Assembly (NCBI GenBank): GCA_021787615.1
Contig: JAJYLP010000038.1
Coordinates: forward strand, 1-32,886
Reading direction: 5' to 3'
DNA: 32,886 bases
Origin: Pseudomonadota bacterium
GTDB taxonomy: Bacteria > Pseudomonadota > Gammaproteobacteria > Steroidobacterales > Steroidobacteraceae
Both the position numbers and the translations under genes were made by a program. A model generated the notes under the pieces. That model did not search any database. It was not told the origin of the DNA and saw nothing but the letters and a program-made list of their open reading frames with translations. Shown here piece by piece: positions 8,106 through 16,042 of this stretch. The first letter of the stretch is position 1, and the number at the start of each line of letters is the position of its first letter.

Positions 8106-9104
8106 TCAGTCGCTCCCGCCGTTCATGAGAGGGCTTCCGACATACATGTCGCTCACCGACACCGATACCCGCTTCGCCGCCGGGGGCAGGAGGTAGACCC
8201 GGGCGCGCGGATAGTCCAGCACCATCGCATCGACCGTGCCCAGCACATTCATGCCGATGATGATCGCGGGCGTCTTCTCCAGGTGCCAGGTCCTGAAGAT
8301 GGGAATGTCCGCATACACGATCGCGAGGTTGCGGATCGCGGCCGGCCCGAGATAGATCGTGGGGGCGGCCACGAGACCTCCGTTGGAGACCTGCCGCGTC
8401 ACGCCGAAGATCTTCGTGCTCGTAGCCTCGCGTGCGGCATCCCGCAACAGCGCGGTGTGCAGCGCCGAGTTGCCCAGGGTCACTGCGGCTCCCGTGTCGA
8501 TGACCGCCTCAACCCGAACGTCACCGACACGGGCCGGGATCATGAGCAGACTGCCGGCAGTGCGCCGCGCGTGGATGTCCAGGAAGCCACCGAGCGAGGC
8601 GCCGTTCGAGGGGCCGATGATCACCTGATTGTGGTGAAAATCGACCTTCACGCTCACCTCGCCAAAGCCGGCCATGCCGAGAATGCCGTCGAGGCCGCCC
8701 AGCACCGGGCTGCTGCAGATCGGCATGCGCAGATCGCGTCGGACGATCCCGCCAACCTGCAGGGTCGCAATCGGCACCCACGGCAGCTGCTGCGAGCCGG
8801 TCGTACCGTCGACCTGCTCGGCGCCGCCCTGCACCGGCGCCAATCCGAGTTTGCGCACGAGCGAGGGCGAAACCATCGAGCCATCGGCTCCCGTGTCCAC
8901 CAGGAAGCGGAAGGGACCCTTGCCGTCGATCATGACCGCCACAACGATGCGTCCGACATCATCATGGCGCGTTGGGGTCGCGAAACGCAGGCCAGTCGGC
9001 TTCGTCGCGGTGGCCTGCGTCACCGGGGAGGTCGCTGGCGTCGCGCCCGCCGCTACCGCCGGCAGCAGCGCGGCCCAGCAGAGAATGCGCGCTACGACTT
9101 TCAT
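8106..9104 (-). CDS. Secreted retropepsin-like aspartyl protease, paralogue 1
   Basis: The 332-aa protein has an N-terminal signal peptide (MKVVARILCWAALLPAVAAG) and two retropepsin-like halves, each with a catalytic-type DTG: FLVDTGADGS around D70 and AVIDTGAAVT around D203. The hydrophobic-Gly turns LDGILGMAG and IIIGMNVLG follow, as in bacterial aspartyl proteases of the retropepsin-like clan. A single chain with two lobes could form an active site without dimerising. The start at 9104 is supported by the signal peptide and by TATAGT (9149-9144) about 40 nt upstream; a longer in-frame start would remove the signal peptide from the N-terminus. It is clearly homologous to 19349-20323, sharing IFGVTRQVSNG and LGPAAI. 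Export to the periplasm is likely; the substrate is unknown. Confidence 0.87.
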   Translation of the reverse strand: MKVVARILCWAALLPAVAAGATPATSPVTQATATKPTGLRFATPTRHDDVGRIVVAVMIDGKGPFRFLVDTGADGSMVSPSLVRKLGLAPVQGGAEQVDGTTGSQQLPWVPIATLQVGGIVRRDLRMPICSSPVLGGLDGILGMAGFGEVSVKVDFHHNQVIIGPSNGASLGGFLDIHARRTAGSLLMIPARVGDVRVEAVIDTGAAVTLGNSALHTALLRDAAREATSTKIFGVTRQVSNGGLVAAPTIYLGPAAIRNLAIVYADIPIFRTWHLEKTPAIIIGMNVLGTVDAMVLDYPRARVYLLPPAAKRVSVSVSDMYVGSPLMNGGSD

Positions 9105-9714
9105 ATGTAACGTCGCAACAGGGTTACCCAGTCTTCTGGTTCCACTATACGCCTCCGACGCCTGGCGGGGGCTGTGACGGTTCTCTCGCCGGGGCACCGA
9201 AGCTCCAGGGCATGCACGAAACGCCTCTCGCGCCCTATGTCCGAATCCGGCCATGCCCGGCTGTCTCGTTCACGTCGACGCAGCCCGCGGTTAAGCCCGG
9301 CCGTCCCCCGGTCTGCAGATGGGCAAGCCCGGGACAGACACCACGCCGGCCTCGCCAGAGCCCCGAGCCGCCTGCGGTTTCTCTGCGAAGGCGAGTCGCG
9401 CACGCTGCCCGGACGCCTGCGCATCGGCGATGTCTTGCGTGCCGCACGGCCGCCCCTCCCGCAGTGCGCGTCGACGACTTCCAACCGCTGGCCGCATCCT
9501 GTCGTAGGCTCGACGTCCGTTCTTTTTCCGACCCGCGCCAGCAGGGTGCGTCCATCGCCATGCCAGGCGTCATGACCGCCTATCGCGCCTCCCTGACACA
9601 ACACCCATTTTTTCATGAGCATACGCCATCCCTGCCCGCTCTCAGTCAGCGAGTTTGATCCACCGTTGCCCCGACCGCGGCGCTTCGCAATCGCGGTTCG
9701 CGATGCCGGCGATC
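9105..9714. other. Gap between protease 1 and MocR-box promoter P3
   Basis: Holds the protease 1 core promoter (TATAGT read on the minus strand at 9144-9149, within GGCGTATAGT). I find no convincing gene in the rest: open frames on both strands overlap and are Arg/Ala-rich with no motifs. This is notable because promoter P3 fires leftward into it. A leftward ATG ending at 9622 (MLMKKWVL) is the first reasonable start downstream of P3, but the frame looks non-coding. Confidence 0.4.
9144..9153 (-). promoter_or_regulatory. Protease 1 core promoter
   Basis: GGCGTATAGT on the minus strand, with TATAGT as -10, gives a leader of about 33 nt before the ATG at 9104. The same decamer precedes protease 2, and close variants precede MocR1 and the genes at 27382 and 27462. 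Confidence 0.5.
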
Positions 9715-9721
9715 TTGGTGT

Positions 9722-9781
9722 AGCTTACGATCGTCATCTGATCCCATTAAGTGCCAGGTTTGGTCATTTTTCTGGTACCAG
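9722..9781 (-). promoter_or_regulatory. MocR-box promoter P3, divergent from MocR paralogue 3 and touching its start codon
   Basis: Minus strand: CTGGTAC (9781-9775), 17 nt, CTGGCAC (9757-9751), TTAATG (9750-9745), 17 nt, TAAGCT (9727-9722). The distal box ends 1 nt before the ATG of the MocR gene at 9783. A protein bound here would cover that gene's translation start and could activate leftward transcription, the classic divergent autoregulator layout. No clear target gene follows leftward for about 600 bp. Confidence 0.62.
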
Positions 9782-9782
9782 C

Positions 9783-11258
9783 ATGCTGCTCTCACAGTTT
9801 CCATTCGACGGTCAGGGGACTCTCTACGAACAGCTCGCGCGTGCTTTGAAGCGCGCGATCGTCGAGGGACATTTTTCCCCCGGCGAGCGACTGCCGGCAA
9901 GCCGCCGATTGGCCCGCATGCTCGGTCTGTCGCGCAACACCGTCCTGACCGCGTACGAGATCCTCAGCGCCGAGCAGCTGACCGTCACGAGTGATCGATC
10001 CGGCACACAGGTCGCGCAATTCAAGCTGCCTGGGGGGCTGACGACGGCCCCGGCTGCCCTTGCGCCGCAGTCCCGCTACACCGAGCGAGTCCGAAAATTG
10101 GGCGCCTGCCCGCTCGGTCCCCAGTCCGGCTCGCCACGCTACGATTTCTACTATGGGGGGCCGTGGGTCGGCCTGGATCTGATGCGCGCCTGGACGCGCA
10201 AGCTCGCCGCGGCCGCGAGAAGCGCCGGCCCGCACTATCCGGACCCGACGGGCCTGCCGGCGTTGCGGCGGGCGATCGCGCAATACCTGGCGCGCCGGCG
10301 CGGCGTGGTGTGCACTGCGGACGACATCCTGATCGTCGGCGGCACGCAGCAAGCGGTCACACTCGCGGCGCGTGCCGTGCTGAATGAAGGCGAGACGGTG
10401 GTGCTCGAAGATCCGCACTATCATCGTTTGATGGAGGCGGTGACGGCGCACGGGGCCCGCGTAGTGCATGTGCGGACCGATGCGCAGGGCATCATGACCG
10501 ACGAGCTGCACCACCACCGCGCGCGCATGATCTGCGTAACGCCCTCGCATCAGTTCCCGTCTGGTGTGATTCTCACGTTGGAGCGCCGTTTGGCGCTGCT
10601 CGACATTGCCGCGAAGCACGATAGCTGGATTCTGGAGGACGACTACGACAGCGAATTCCAGTACCGCGGCCGACCGCTGGCGGCGCTGCGCTCACTCGAC
10701 TTCTCCGGCCGCGTTATCTACGTCGGGACATTCTCGAAGACGCTGTTCCCGTCGATGCGCCTCGGGTTCATGGTTTGCCCCGCCGGGATCCGCGACGACC
10801 TGCGCGCGGTGAAGCGCCTGGACGATCTCGGCGCGCCTGCGGCCGAGCAGGCAGCCCTCGCGGTTCTGCTCGACAGCGGGCAATTCGAGCGATATCTGCG
10901 CAGGACCGTTGTCGAGCTCGATCACCGCCGGCATGCATTGCTCGAGGGTCTGCGCAGATTCGGCGCCGATCACCTCGACATCGCAGATACCCGGGCCGGC
11001 GTGCACGTGGCCGCTTGGCTCAATGGCATGACCTACACCGACCTCGAGCGCCTTGTCGAGCTTGCGAAGCAACGAAGCCTCGCTCTGTATCCCGTCCATC
11101 CCCACTACCACTTACCTCCAGAACGGCCCGGGCTGCTGTTCGGCTATGCGAGACTCGCGACCGAGGCCATAGAGCGCGCCTGCGCGCTGTTCGGTGAATG
11201 CCTCGAGCAGCTGGAGCATCGCCGCGCACGCCGGACCACACAGACGCGGCGCGCTTGA
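9783..11258 (+). CDS. MocR-family transcriptional regulator (GntR wHTH + aminotransferase fold), paralogue 3
   Basis: The 491-aa protein starts MLLSQFPFDGQGTLYEQ and has a GntR winged helix (about 14-80, LGLSRNTVLTAYEIL), a linker, then the aminotransferase-like domain. The latter shows IVGGTQQAVT, ILEDDYDSEFQYRGRP and the PLP lysine K319 in TFSKTLFPSMRLGF. It closely resembles paralogue 1, including IVGGTQQA and the whole EDDYDSEFQYRGRPLAALRSLD block. I chose the ATG at 9783 because homology begins there; an in-frame ATG at 9615 would add 56 residues of unlikely sequence and would place the CTGGnnC boxes inside the gene. The boxes end immediately before the ATG, implying autoregulation. It converges with TBDR1, whose promoter P2 carries the same boxes, so control of TBDR1 is a reasonable inference. 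Confidence 0.92.
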   Translation: MLLSQFPFDGQGTLYEQLARALKRAIVEGHFSPGERLPASRRLARMLGLSRNTVLTAYEILSAEQLTVTSDRSGTQVAQFKLPGGLTTAPAALAPQSRYTERVRKLGACPLGPQSGSPRYDFYYGGPWVGLDLMRAWTRKLAAAARSAGPHYPDPTGLPALRRAIAQYLARRRGVVCTADDILIVGGTQQAVTLAARAVLNEGETVVLEDPHYHRLMEAVTAHGARVVHVRTDAQGIMTDELHHHRARMICVTPSHQFPSGVILTLERRLALLDIAAKHDSWILEDDYDSEFQYRGRPLAALRSLDFSGRVIYVGTFSKTLFPSMRLGFMVCPAGIRDDLRAVKRLDDLGAPAAEQAALAVLLDSGQFERYLRRTVVELDHRRHALLEGLRRFGADHLDIADTRAGVHVAAWLNGMTYTDLERLVELAKQRSLALYPVHPHYHLPPERPGLLFGYARLATEAIERACALFGECLEQLEHRRARRTTQTRRA

Positions 11259-11309
11259 TGACCGTCAGCGACCGCAGCGCGGCACATACCGTGTGATCTG
11301 CGCAGAAGA

Positions 11310-11341
11310 GCGGGCGGCGGGCCGCCCTGCCCGCCGCCCGC
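11310..11341. terminator. Perfect 13-bp GC hairpin between convergent MocR3 and TBDR1
   Basis: Arms GCGGGCGGCGGGC (11310-11322) and its exact complement (11329-11341) surround a 6-nt loop. It sits between two convergent stop codons (11258 and 11358). There is no clear T-run on either side, so it may stop polymerase poorly alone but could protect both mRNA ends. Confidence 0.6.
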
Positions 11342-11357
11342 ATCCAGACGCCCCCCG

Positions 11358-14300
11358 TTAGAACTTCGCGGTCACGTCGACGAAGATGTAGCGACCGAGC
11401 GAGTCGTACATCTGCGGGAACGTGTTGCCGTTGCCGAATACGCCCGGCAGGTCCGACAGTCCGATCACCGGCGGCTGCTTGTCCAGGACGTTGTTGACAC
11501 CGAGGCGCGCAACCACTCCGTGAGCGACCGGCATGGCAGCCGTCAGATCGAGGTAGCTGTAGGAGGCGATGTGCGCATCCGTGCTGGAGATGGCGCCGTT
11601 GGCGATGGTCCCGCCGCCGTTCAGCTTACCCAGAGCCGGATTCGGGCTGAGGGCGTCCAGGGTCACCGGCGAGAAGTAGCGCCAGGTCGCCGTCGCCTGC
11701 AGGCCGTGCCACGGCGTCATCCAGGTCACCGTCATGCGATGACGCCACTTCGGCACCGGCTGACCGCACACCGGTCCGTAGTAGCCAGCACAGTCGTAGC
11801 GGGTCGAGGGCAGGCCCGTGATCGTGGTCGTGTAGAGACCGCCGATGTAGGTACCCTGCAGAGCGAACGCCAAACGACCGTAGCCCCTCAGCCCCATCTC
11901 GTAGTTGACGTCGATGTCGACGCCCTTCTCCTCGAGCTCACCGACGTTCTGCTCGGTGTCGAAGACGTAGCCGCTCTGGCCCCACAGCTCCCCGCCCGCC
12001 GAGCGATGTACGTCCTGGCACAGCAGACCGGTGTTCACGCACTGCGTGATGATGGTGTTGCCGCCGAGGGCCTCGATGACGTTCTCGATCTTGATATCGT
12101 AGTAGTCGATCTCGGCGCTCAGGCCCGGCACGTACGAGGGCGTCCAGCCGATGCCGAAGGAGCTCGTGAGCGCGGTCTCCGGCTGCAGGTTCGGGTTGCC
12201 GCCGAGCAGGCCGTTGTACTGCGCCGCAGGCGCCGGCAGGATGTTACCGTACTGGGCTGCGGTCACGCCCGAGCGCGCGCACTGCGCCAGAGTCGCCGAC
12301 GGATTGGTGCCCGCGCAGGGGTCGACGTTACCGTCCAATGCGACGGTCTGCGGGCTGTAGAGCTCGCCGACGTTCGGCGCGCGCACCGCGCGATCGAAGC
12401 TCGCGCGGACACGGTAGTCGTGCGAGGGCTTCCACGCCGCACTGAACCCGTACGTATTGGTCTTCACGCCGCCGACGGTCGACCCGTTGAACGGCGAGTA
12501 AGACGAGTAACGATACGACGCGTCGATCGCGAGGCTCTTGGCGAATGGCTTGTCCTGCATCAGCGGCAGCCGGCCTTCGCCGTAGGCCTCGCGCACAATC
12601 ACATCACCAGCGACCGGCAGGGTCGCACCGCCCGCACCTGCGAGATCAGCGGTCTGGAATTCCATGTCCGGCTGGGTGAAGGACTTGTCGTCGCGATAGT
12701 CGGCGCCCAGGGCCACCTGCAGGCCCGAGTGGGCGGTCGGCAGCCTGACGTACTGGCTGAGATCGCCGTTCACCACCAGGTTCACCATGGTCTGGGCGAT
12801 CTGGCCGCGCTGCACGCCGGGCGTCGAGATGAAGTGCGTCGCGGCCGAGGGCGGCAGATAGGCGCTGCCGCCGTGACCGAAGATGTTCCACGGCACGCAA
12901 CCGACACCAAGACCATTGCTCACGCCATTGGCGGTGACTTGACACTCCGGCTGTCCGTTCGGGCCCATCACGACATCGAGAGCATCGTTGATGCGCGTCA
13001 CAGACAGATCGTTGAGGAACGTCTCGCTCAAGTTGGTAAAGCCATATTGGTAGTAGCCGTTGTACGACCAATTGTCGTTGATTTCACCCTTGACGCCGAT
13101 CGTTTCGTTGAAATCCGTGTGCTCGAGATTGTCGACTCGATCGCCGCCCTCGATGTTGCGCCGTCCGATGTACATCGTGGCGCTGCCGGTAGTGCTGCCG
13201 CCGCACCACTCGGTCAGCATGGAGGGCGAGAGGAACGGGTTCGCGCAGTTGACCGTGTACGGCGTGCCGAGAAAGGCGCCGGACGGGGCGATCTGCGCTA
13301 GAGAATGATCGTCCATAAACATGGTGCTCGAATACACCGTCACGTGCCGGTTGAAGGTGTAATGCAGGAACGAGCCCGCGGTGTAGCGCTCGTCCGGGCG
13401 CTGGAAGTAGTTCAGCGGCCCGAAGTTGAAGTCGTACGCCGACGAGTAAGGCACCAGAGCGCCCGTGGCCAGGTTGACGCTCTGGTCGAAGGTCGTGTTC
13501 GCCGCGTTGGTGAAGATGAAGCGGCCGGGATAGCCGTTGCTCGAGCCCAGGCACTGGAACTTGCCGCCCGTGTCGTAGGAGCCGGCGACGTAGCCCGAGC
13601 CCAGCGAGCAGGCGCTCACCGAGTACTGCGACTGCAGTACCGAGTTGATGTTGCGGTAGGTCGCGTAGAAGGTGGCGTTGCCCTTGCCGTCCGGCGTGTT
13701 CACGCCGGCGATGAAGTCGATCTCCTTCTGCGCGCCGGTCCACACGCTGGAGGGCGCCTGCTGAAAGTTCGTGCCGTAGTTCGTGTTGAAGCTGGTGATC
13801 GCGGACTGCACGCCGGCGGTGTTGCTGTTGTCGTTCTGGTAGATGCCGCCGTTGAAGTCCAGCTCCACGCCCTGGAAGTGCTGCTTCAGGCGGAAGTTCA
13901 CCACGCCCGCGACCGCGTCCGCGCCGTAGATCGAGGAGGCACCACCGGTCTGGATCTGGATGCTCGAGATCAGCGCCGCCGGGATCATGTTCACATCGAC
14001 AGCGCCGCCGTCGCGCGGATCGCCTGGCTGAAGGCGCATACCGTCAACCAGCACCAGGGTGCGCTTGGCGCCGAGGTCGCGCAGATCGATGGTGGCCGTG
14101 CCCGTGGCGCCGTTGACGACGTTCGAGCCCTGATCGGCGAACACCTGCGGCAGCTGATTCAGCATGTCCTCGATGCGGGTCGCGCCGGTCTGCTGAATGG
14201 CCTGGGCGCTGATAAAGGTTACCGGACTCATCGAGACCTGATTCGGAGTGGCGATGAGCGAGCCGGTAACGACGACCTCCTTCAGCTGGGCCGGCTCCTT

Positions 14301-14444
14301 CTTGGCGTTGGTTGAGGAACTCGAGCCGTTGGTGGAGGCATTCTGGGCGTGGGCCACCCCGAAGCTCATCGCCAGCGCTCCGCCGGCAAGAACCGCGCGA
14401 ACGGCCGAGCGCACCAATGGATTGCCTGTAGTTGTGCGTATCAT
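11358..14444 (-). CDS. TonB-dependent outer-membrane receptor, copy 1
   Basis: The 1028-aa receptor has a signal peptide cleaved after about A33 (SFGVAHA), a Ser/Asn-rich linker, a TonB-box-like LKEVVVTGS at 54-62, and a plug domain at about 70-190 (IEDMLNQLPQV, RTLVLVDGMRL, IYGADAVAGVVNF). A 22-strand-type barrel follows, ending in the expected C-terminal Phe (IFVDVTAKF). Such receptors import scarce ligands using the proton motive force through TonB-ExbBD; the ligand cannot be told here. GGGAGA sits 9 nt before the ATG. From codon 7 to the stop codon it is the same as 21608-24694, except for V30 here and M30 there (base 14357 versus 24607). Its promoter P2 carries paired MocR-type boxes, absent from copy 2. 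Residues 2-6 differ between copies. Confidence 0.95.
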   Translation of the reverse strand: MIRTTTGNPLVRSAVRAVLAGGALAMSFGVAHAQNASTNGSSSSTNAKKEPAQLKEVVVTGSLIATPNQVSMSPVTFISAQAIQQTGATRIEDMLNQLPQVFADQGSNVVNGATGTATIDLRDLGAKRTLVLVDGMRLQPGDPRDGGAVDVNMIPAALISSIQIQTGGASSIYGADAVAGVVNFRLKQHFQGVELDFNGGIYQNDNSNTAGVQSAITSFNTNYGTNFQQAPSSVWTGAQKEIDFIAGVNTPDGKGNATFYATYRNINSVLQSQYSVSACSLGSGYVAGSYDTGGKFQCLGSSNGYPGRFIFTNAANTTFDQSVNLATGALVPYSSAYDFNFGPLNYFQRPDERYTAGSFLHYTFNRHVTVYSSTMFMDDHSLAQIAPSGAFLGTPYTVNCANPFLSPSMLTEWCGGSTTGSATMYIGRRNIEGGDRVDNLEHTDFNETIGVKGEINDNWSYNGYYQYGFTNLSETFLNDLSVTRINDALDVVMGPNGQPECQVTANGVSNGLGVGCVPWNIFGHGGSAYLPPSAATHFISTPGVQRGQIAQTMVNLVVNGDLSQYVRLPTAHSGLQVALGADYRDDKSFTQPDMEFQTADLAGAGGATLPVAGDVIVREAYGEGRLPLMQDKPFAKSLAIDASYRYSSYSPFNGSTVGGVKTNTYGFSAAWKPSHDYRVRASFDRAVRAPNVGELYSPQTVALDGNVDPCAGTNPSATLAQCARSGVTAAQYGNILPAPAAQYNGLLGGNPNLQPETALTSSFGIGWTPSYVPGLSAEIDYYDIKIENVIEALGGNTIITQCVNTGLLCQDVHRSAGGELWGQSGYVFDTEQNVGELEEKGVDIDVNYEMGLRGYGRLAFALQGTYIGGLYTTTITGLPSTRYDCAGYYGPVCGQPVPKWRHRMTVTWMTPWHGLQATATWRYFSPVTLDALSPNPALGKLNGGGTIANGAISSTDAHIASYSYLDLTAAMPVAHGVVARLGVNNVLDKQPPVIGLSDLPGVFGNGNTFPQMYDSLGRYIFVDVTAKF
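11360..14426. repeat. Long direct repeat, unit A (partner 21610-24676)
   Basis: About 3,067 bases repeat at a constant offset of 10,250 bases with one mismatch seen (14357 c, 24607 t). The repeat starts at the last base of the stop codon and ends within codon 7; flanks are unrelated. I compared the copies by eye and through identical translations in several frames. Confidence 0.9.
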
Positions 14445-14701
14445 GTGATTTGCTCTCCCCCAAATTTCGGATGTTATTTTCGACTCAGGATGGATCGGGG
14501 CGCGATCTGCATTGGCTCTCTTGAGTCGAAGTCCTCATGAGCCGAGACGGCGCAATATGGCGCTCAGTCATACCGGCCGTTTAAGTCGACGAATACTGTT
14601 GCGAAAGCCATCGATTCATGTTGCGAGATTGACACAGCGCAATTTCCGAGCGGCGGTTGCGACCTCGATCAGCGTCCCGGCAGAACACGCTAAGTGAACG
14701 C
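14445..14701. other. 5' leader of TBDR1
   Basis: This would be the leader of about 257 nt of a transcript starting at P2. It contains a perfect 9-bp inverted repeat, TTCGACTCA (14479-14487) and TGAGTCGAA (14522-14530), with a 34-nt spacer. A direct repeat TGTTGCGA occurs near 14597 and 14619. The Shine-Dalgarno for TBDR1 is at 14454-14459 (minus strand). No gene is seen. Confidence 0.5.
14479..14530. repeat. 9-bp inverted repeat in the TBDR1 leader
   Basis: TTCGACTCA and its exact complement are separated by 34 bp (43 bp centre to centre, about four helical turns). It is absent from the TBDR2 upstream region. It may be a regulator site or an RNA stem holding the region upstream of the start codon. 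Confidence 0.45.
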
Positions 14702-14708
14702 TGCCGGT

Positions 14709-14768
14709 AACCTACCGCCGCATGTTGGCCGCTTGAAGTGCCAGATTCACGACGGTTCTTAGTGCCAG
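14709..14768 (-). promoter_or_regulatory. MocR-box promoter P2 (upstream of TBDR1)
   Basis: Minus strand: CTGGCAC (14768-14762), 17 nt, CTGGCAC (14744-14738), TTCAAG as -35 (14737-14732), 17 nt, TAGGTT as -10 (14714-14709). Both boxes are identical. The predicted start is near 14702 and the next gene in that direction is TBDR1 (ATG at 14444). Spacing is identical to P1, P3 and P4. Confidence 0.66.
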
Positions 14769-16042
14769 ACGCGACGCAGCGAGTGTTGCTTATGGAGGAC
14801 ATCGGCCGCGCGGATCGCCGGGACGCGGACCGAAACGGGGCGGGCCGGCGCTTGCAGCGGGCTCGGCATACCACCCAGCGTATTGGCAGCACCCTGTGTC
14901 CTTCGGCAGCGTTCCCGCCGAGACGTCCGTGCCGGTGCGTCCGAGGTCAGTGCGAGACGCACGCGCGCCCGAGGAAGCGGCAGTTGAAGCACGGGGGAGT
15001 CACAATTTGGCGACATCGGGCTGCGGTGGGCGCCCTTTGGGGCTGCGCGACGAGTGGGCATAGAATGAAAGGCGGGCCAAACCAGCAGCGCCTGCTCCGT
15101 CGCGCGGGAAGCGCGTTGCCACAGATGATGACAAGACCGCGTAATCCGGGCGGAAACGAAGTCTTGTCTGCTCTGACGAACCTGCGGCGAACGGTGCGGC
15201 GCCGGGCGGTTCATTTTATGGCAACGCCCCGCGTCGTGTGGGGCGGCACTGATTTGGCCCGGCCGTTACAGTACTGATCTTTCTTGGCACCATAAAGCGC
15301 CAGGACCCTATCTAAAATTGGGTCCAGATCGCGCCCTGGCCCACGGCAGAGGGCGTCCGGTCGATGCGCAGGGCACGCCGCGAAATGCATGCGCCTGGCA
15401 TACGGATCTCGAGCCGCTCGAGATCGGCCCGGCCGCTCAGACGACCGGCATGCAAGGACGCTCGGTCAACCCCCGGACTGATGAGCCGTTGTTCGCAATT
15501 GACGTCGTGTTGCCGGGCGCCAGGGTGAGGCGCGTCCCGAAGAGCGAACGAAGGCGCTTGCGGAATGCGCGTTTCAGCCGGAATGGCTGCAGGGGGGTCG
15601 CGTCATGGCAAGTCAGCGGTTCTTGAGTTGCGCATCCCGGTGGGCGATCGCGGCGGTTCATGTTGAGCGGTGCCTGATCGGCAGCCTGGCACTCGCGCAG
15701 AATCTCCTCAGCCCTCGCGGCGCAGCCCTCGCCGGCAGCGCGCACTCTCGCCTGACTCGCCGGTCATCGTCTCAGCCATGCCCCAATTGCCGGCGCGTGG
15801 GACGACGTCACAGGAATCGAGCTCGGCCGCAACGCCGCGGGACAGGGCAGCGTATGATGCGCTCGAGGCACAGCTCGGAGCGCAGAGCGCCCTGGGCGCG
15901 GCCAGCGCCTCCCGGGTCACGGATCTTGGGCAATCGGGCCACGGCCTTCCGGGTCTCATCCTCCGGATGAGATGCGCCGCGAGCCCGCGTTGCAGCACGA
16001 GCGACACGAACCGAGTGAATGGACGGACGGATGGAGGACCTC
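14769..16042. other. Gene-poor region containing MocR-box promoter P4
   Basis: About 1.27 kb without a gene I can support. A 151-codon frame (minus strand, ATG at 15214, stop at 14759) is the first start after P4. Its composition (Arg/Pro/Ala-rich, weak third-position GC compared with neighbouring genes) argues against coding. On the minus strand just after P4, CGCCCC and GGGGCG could form a small hairpin. The rightward frames between 15318 and 15970 also look non-coding. The region may be the debris of a lost target gene. Confidence 0.4.
15268..15327 (-). promoter_or_regulatory. MocR-box promoter P4 (orphan)
   Basis: Minus strand: CTGGACC (15327-15321), 17 nt, CTGGCGC (15303-15297), TTTATG (15296-15291), 17 nt, TACTGT (15273-15268). 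It has the same geometry as P1-P3. It points towards P2 and TBDR1, with no credible gene in the roughly 500 bp between them. GGACCC/GGGTCC also forms an inverted repeat across the distal box. Confidence 0.58.

Noticed and set aside
9535-9566. Possible fifth MocR box pair (GCGCCAG followed by TGCCAG)
   Set aside because: Spacing is 25 instead of 24 bp, the second box lacks the conserved G, and no matching -35/-10 follows.
14759-15214. 151-codon leftward frame starting 46 nt after promoter P4
   Set aside because: The position is tempting, but codon use (weak GC at third positions compared with neighbours) and composition look non-coding, and nothing in it is recognisable.
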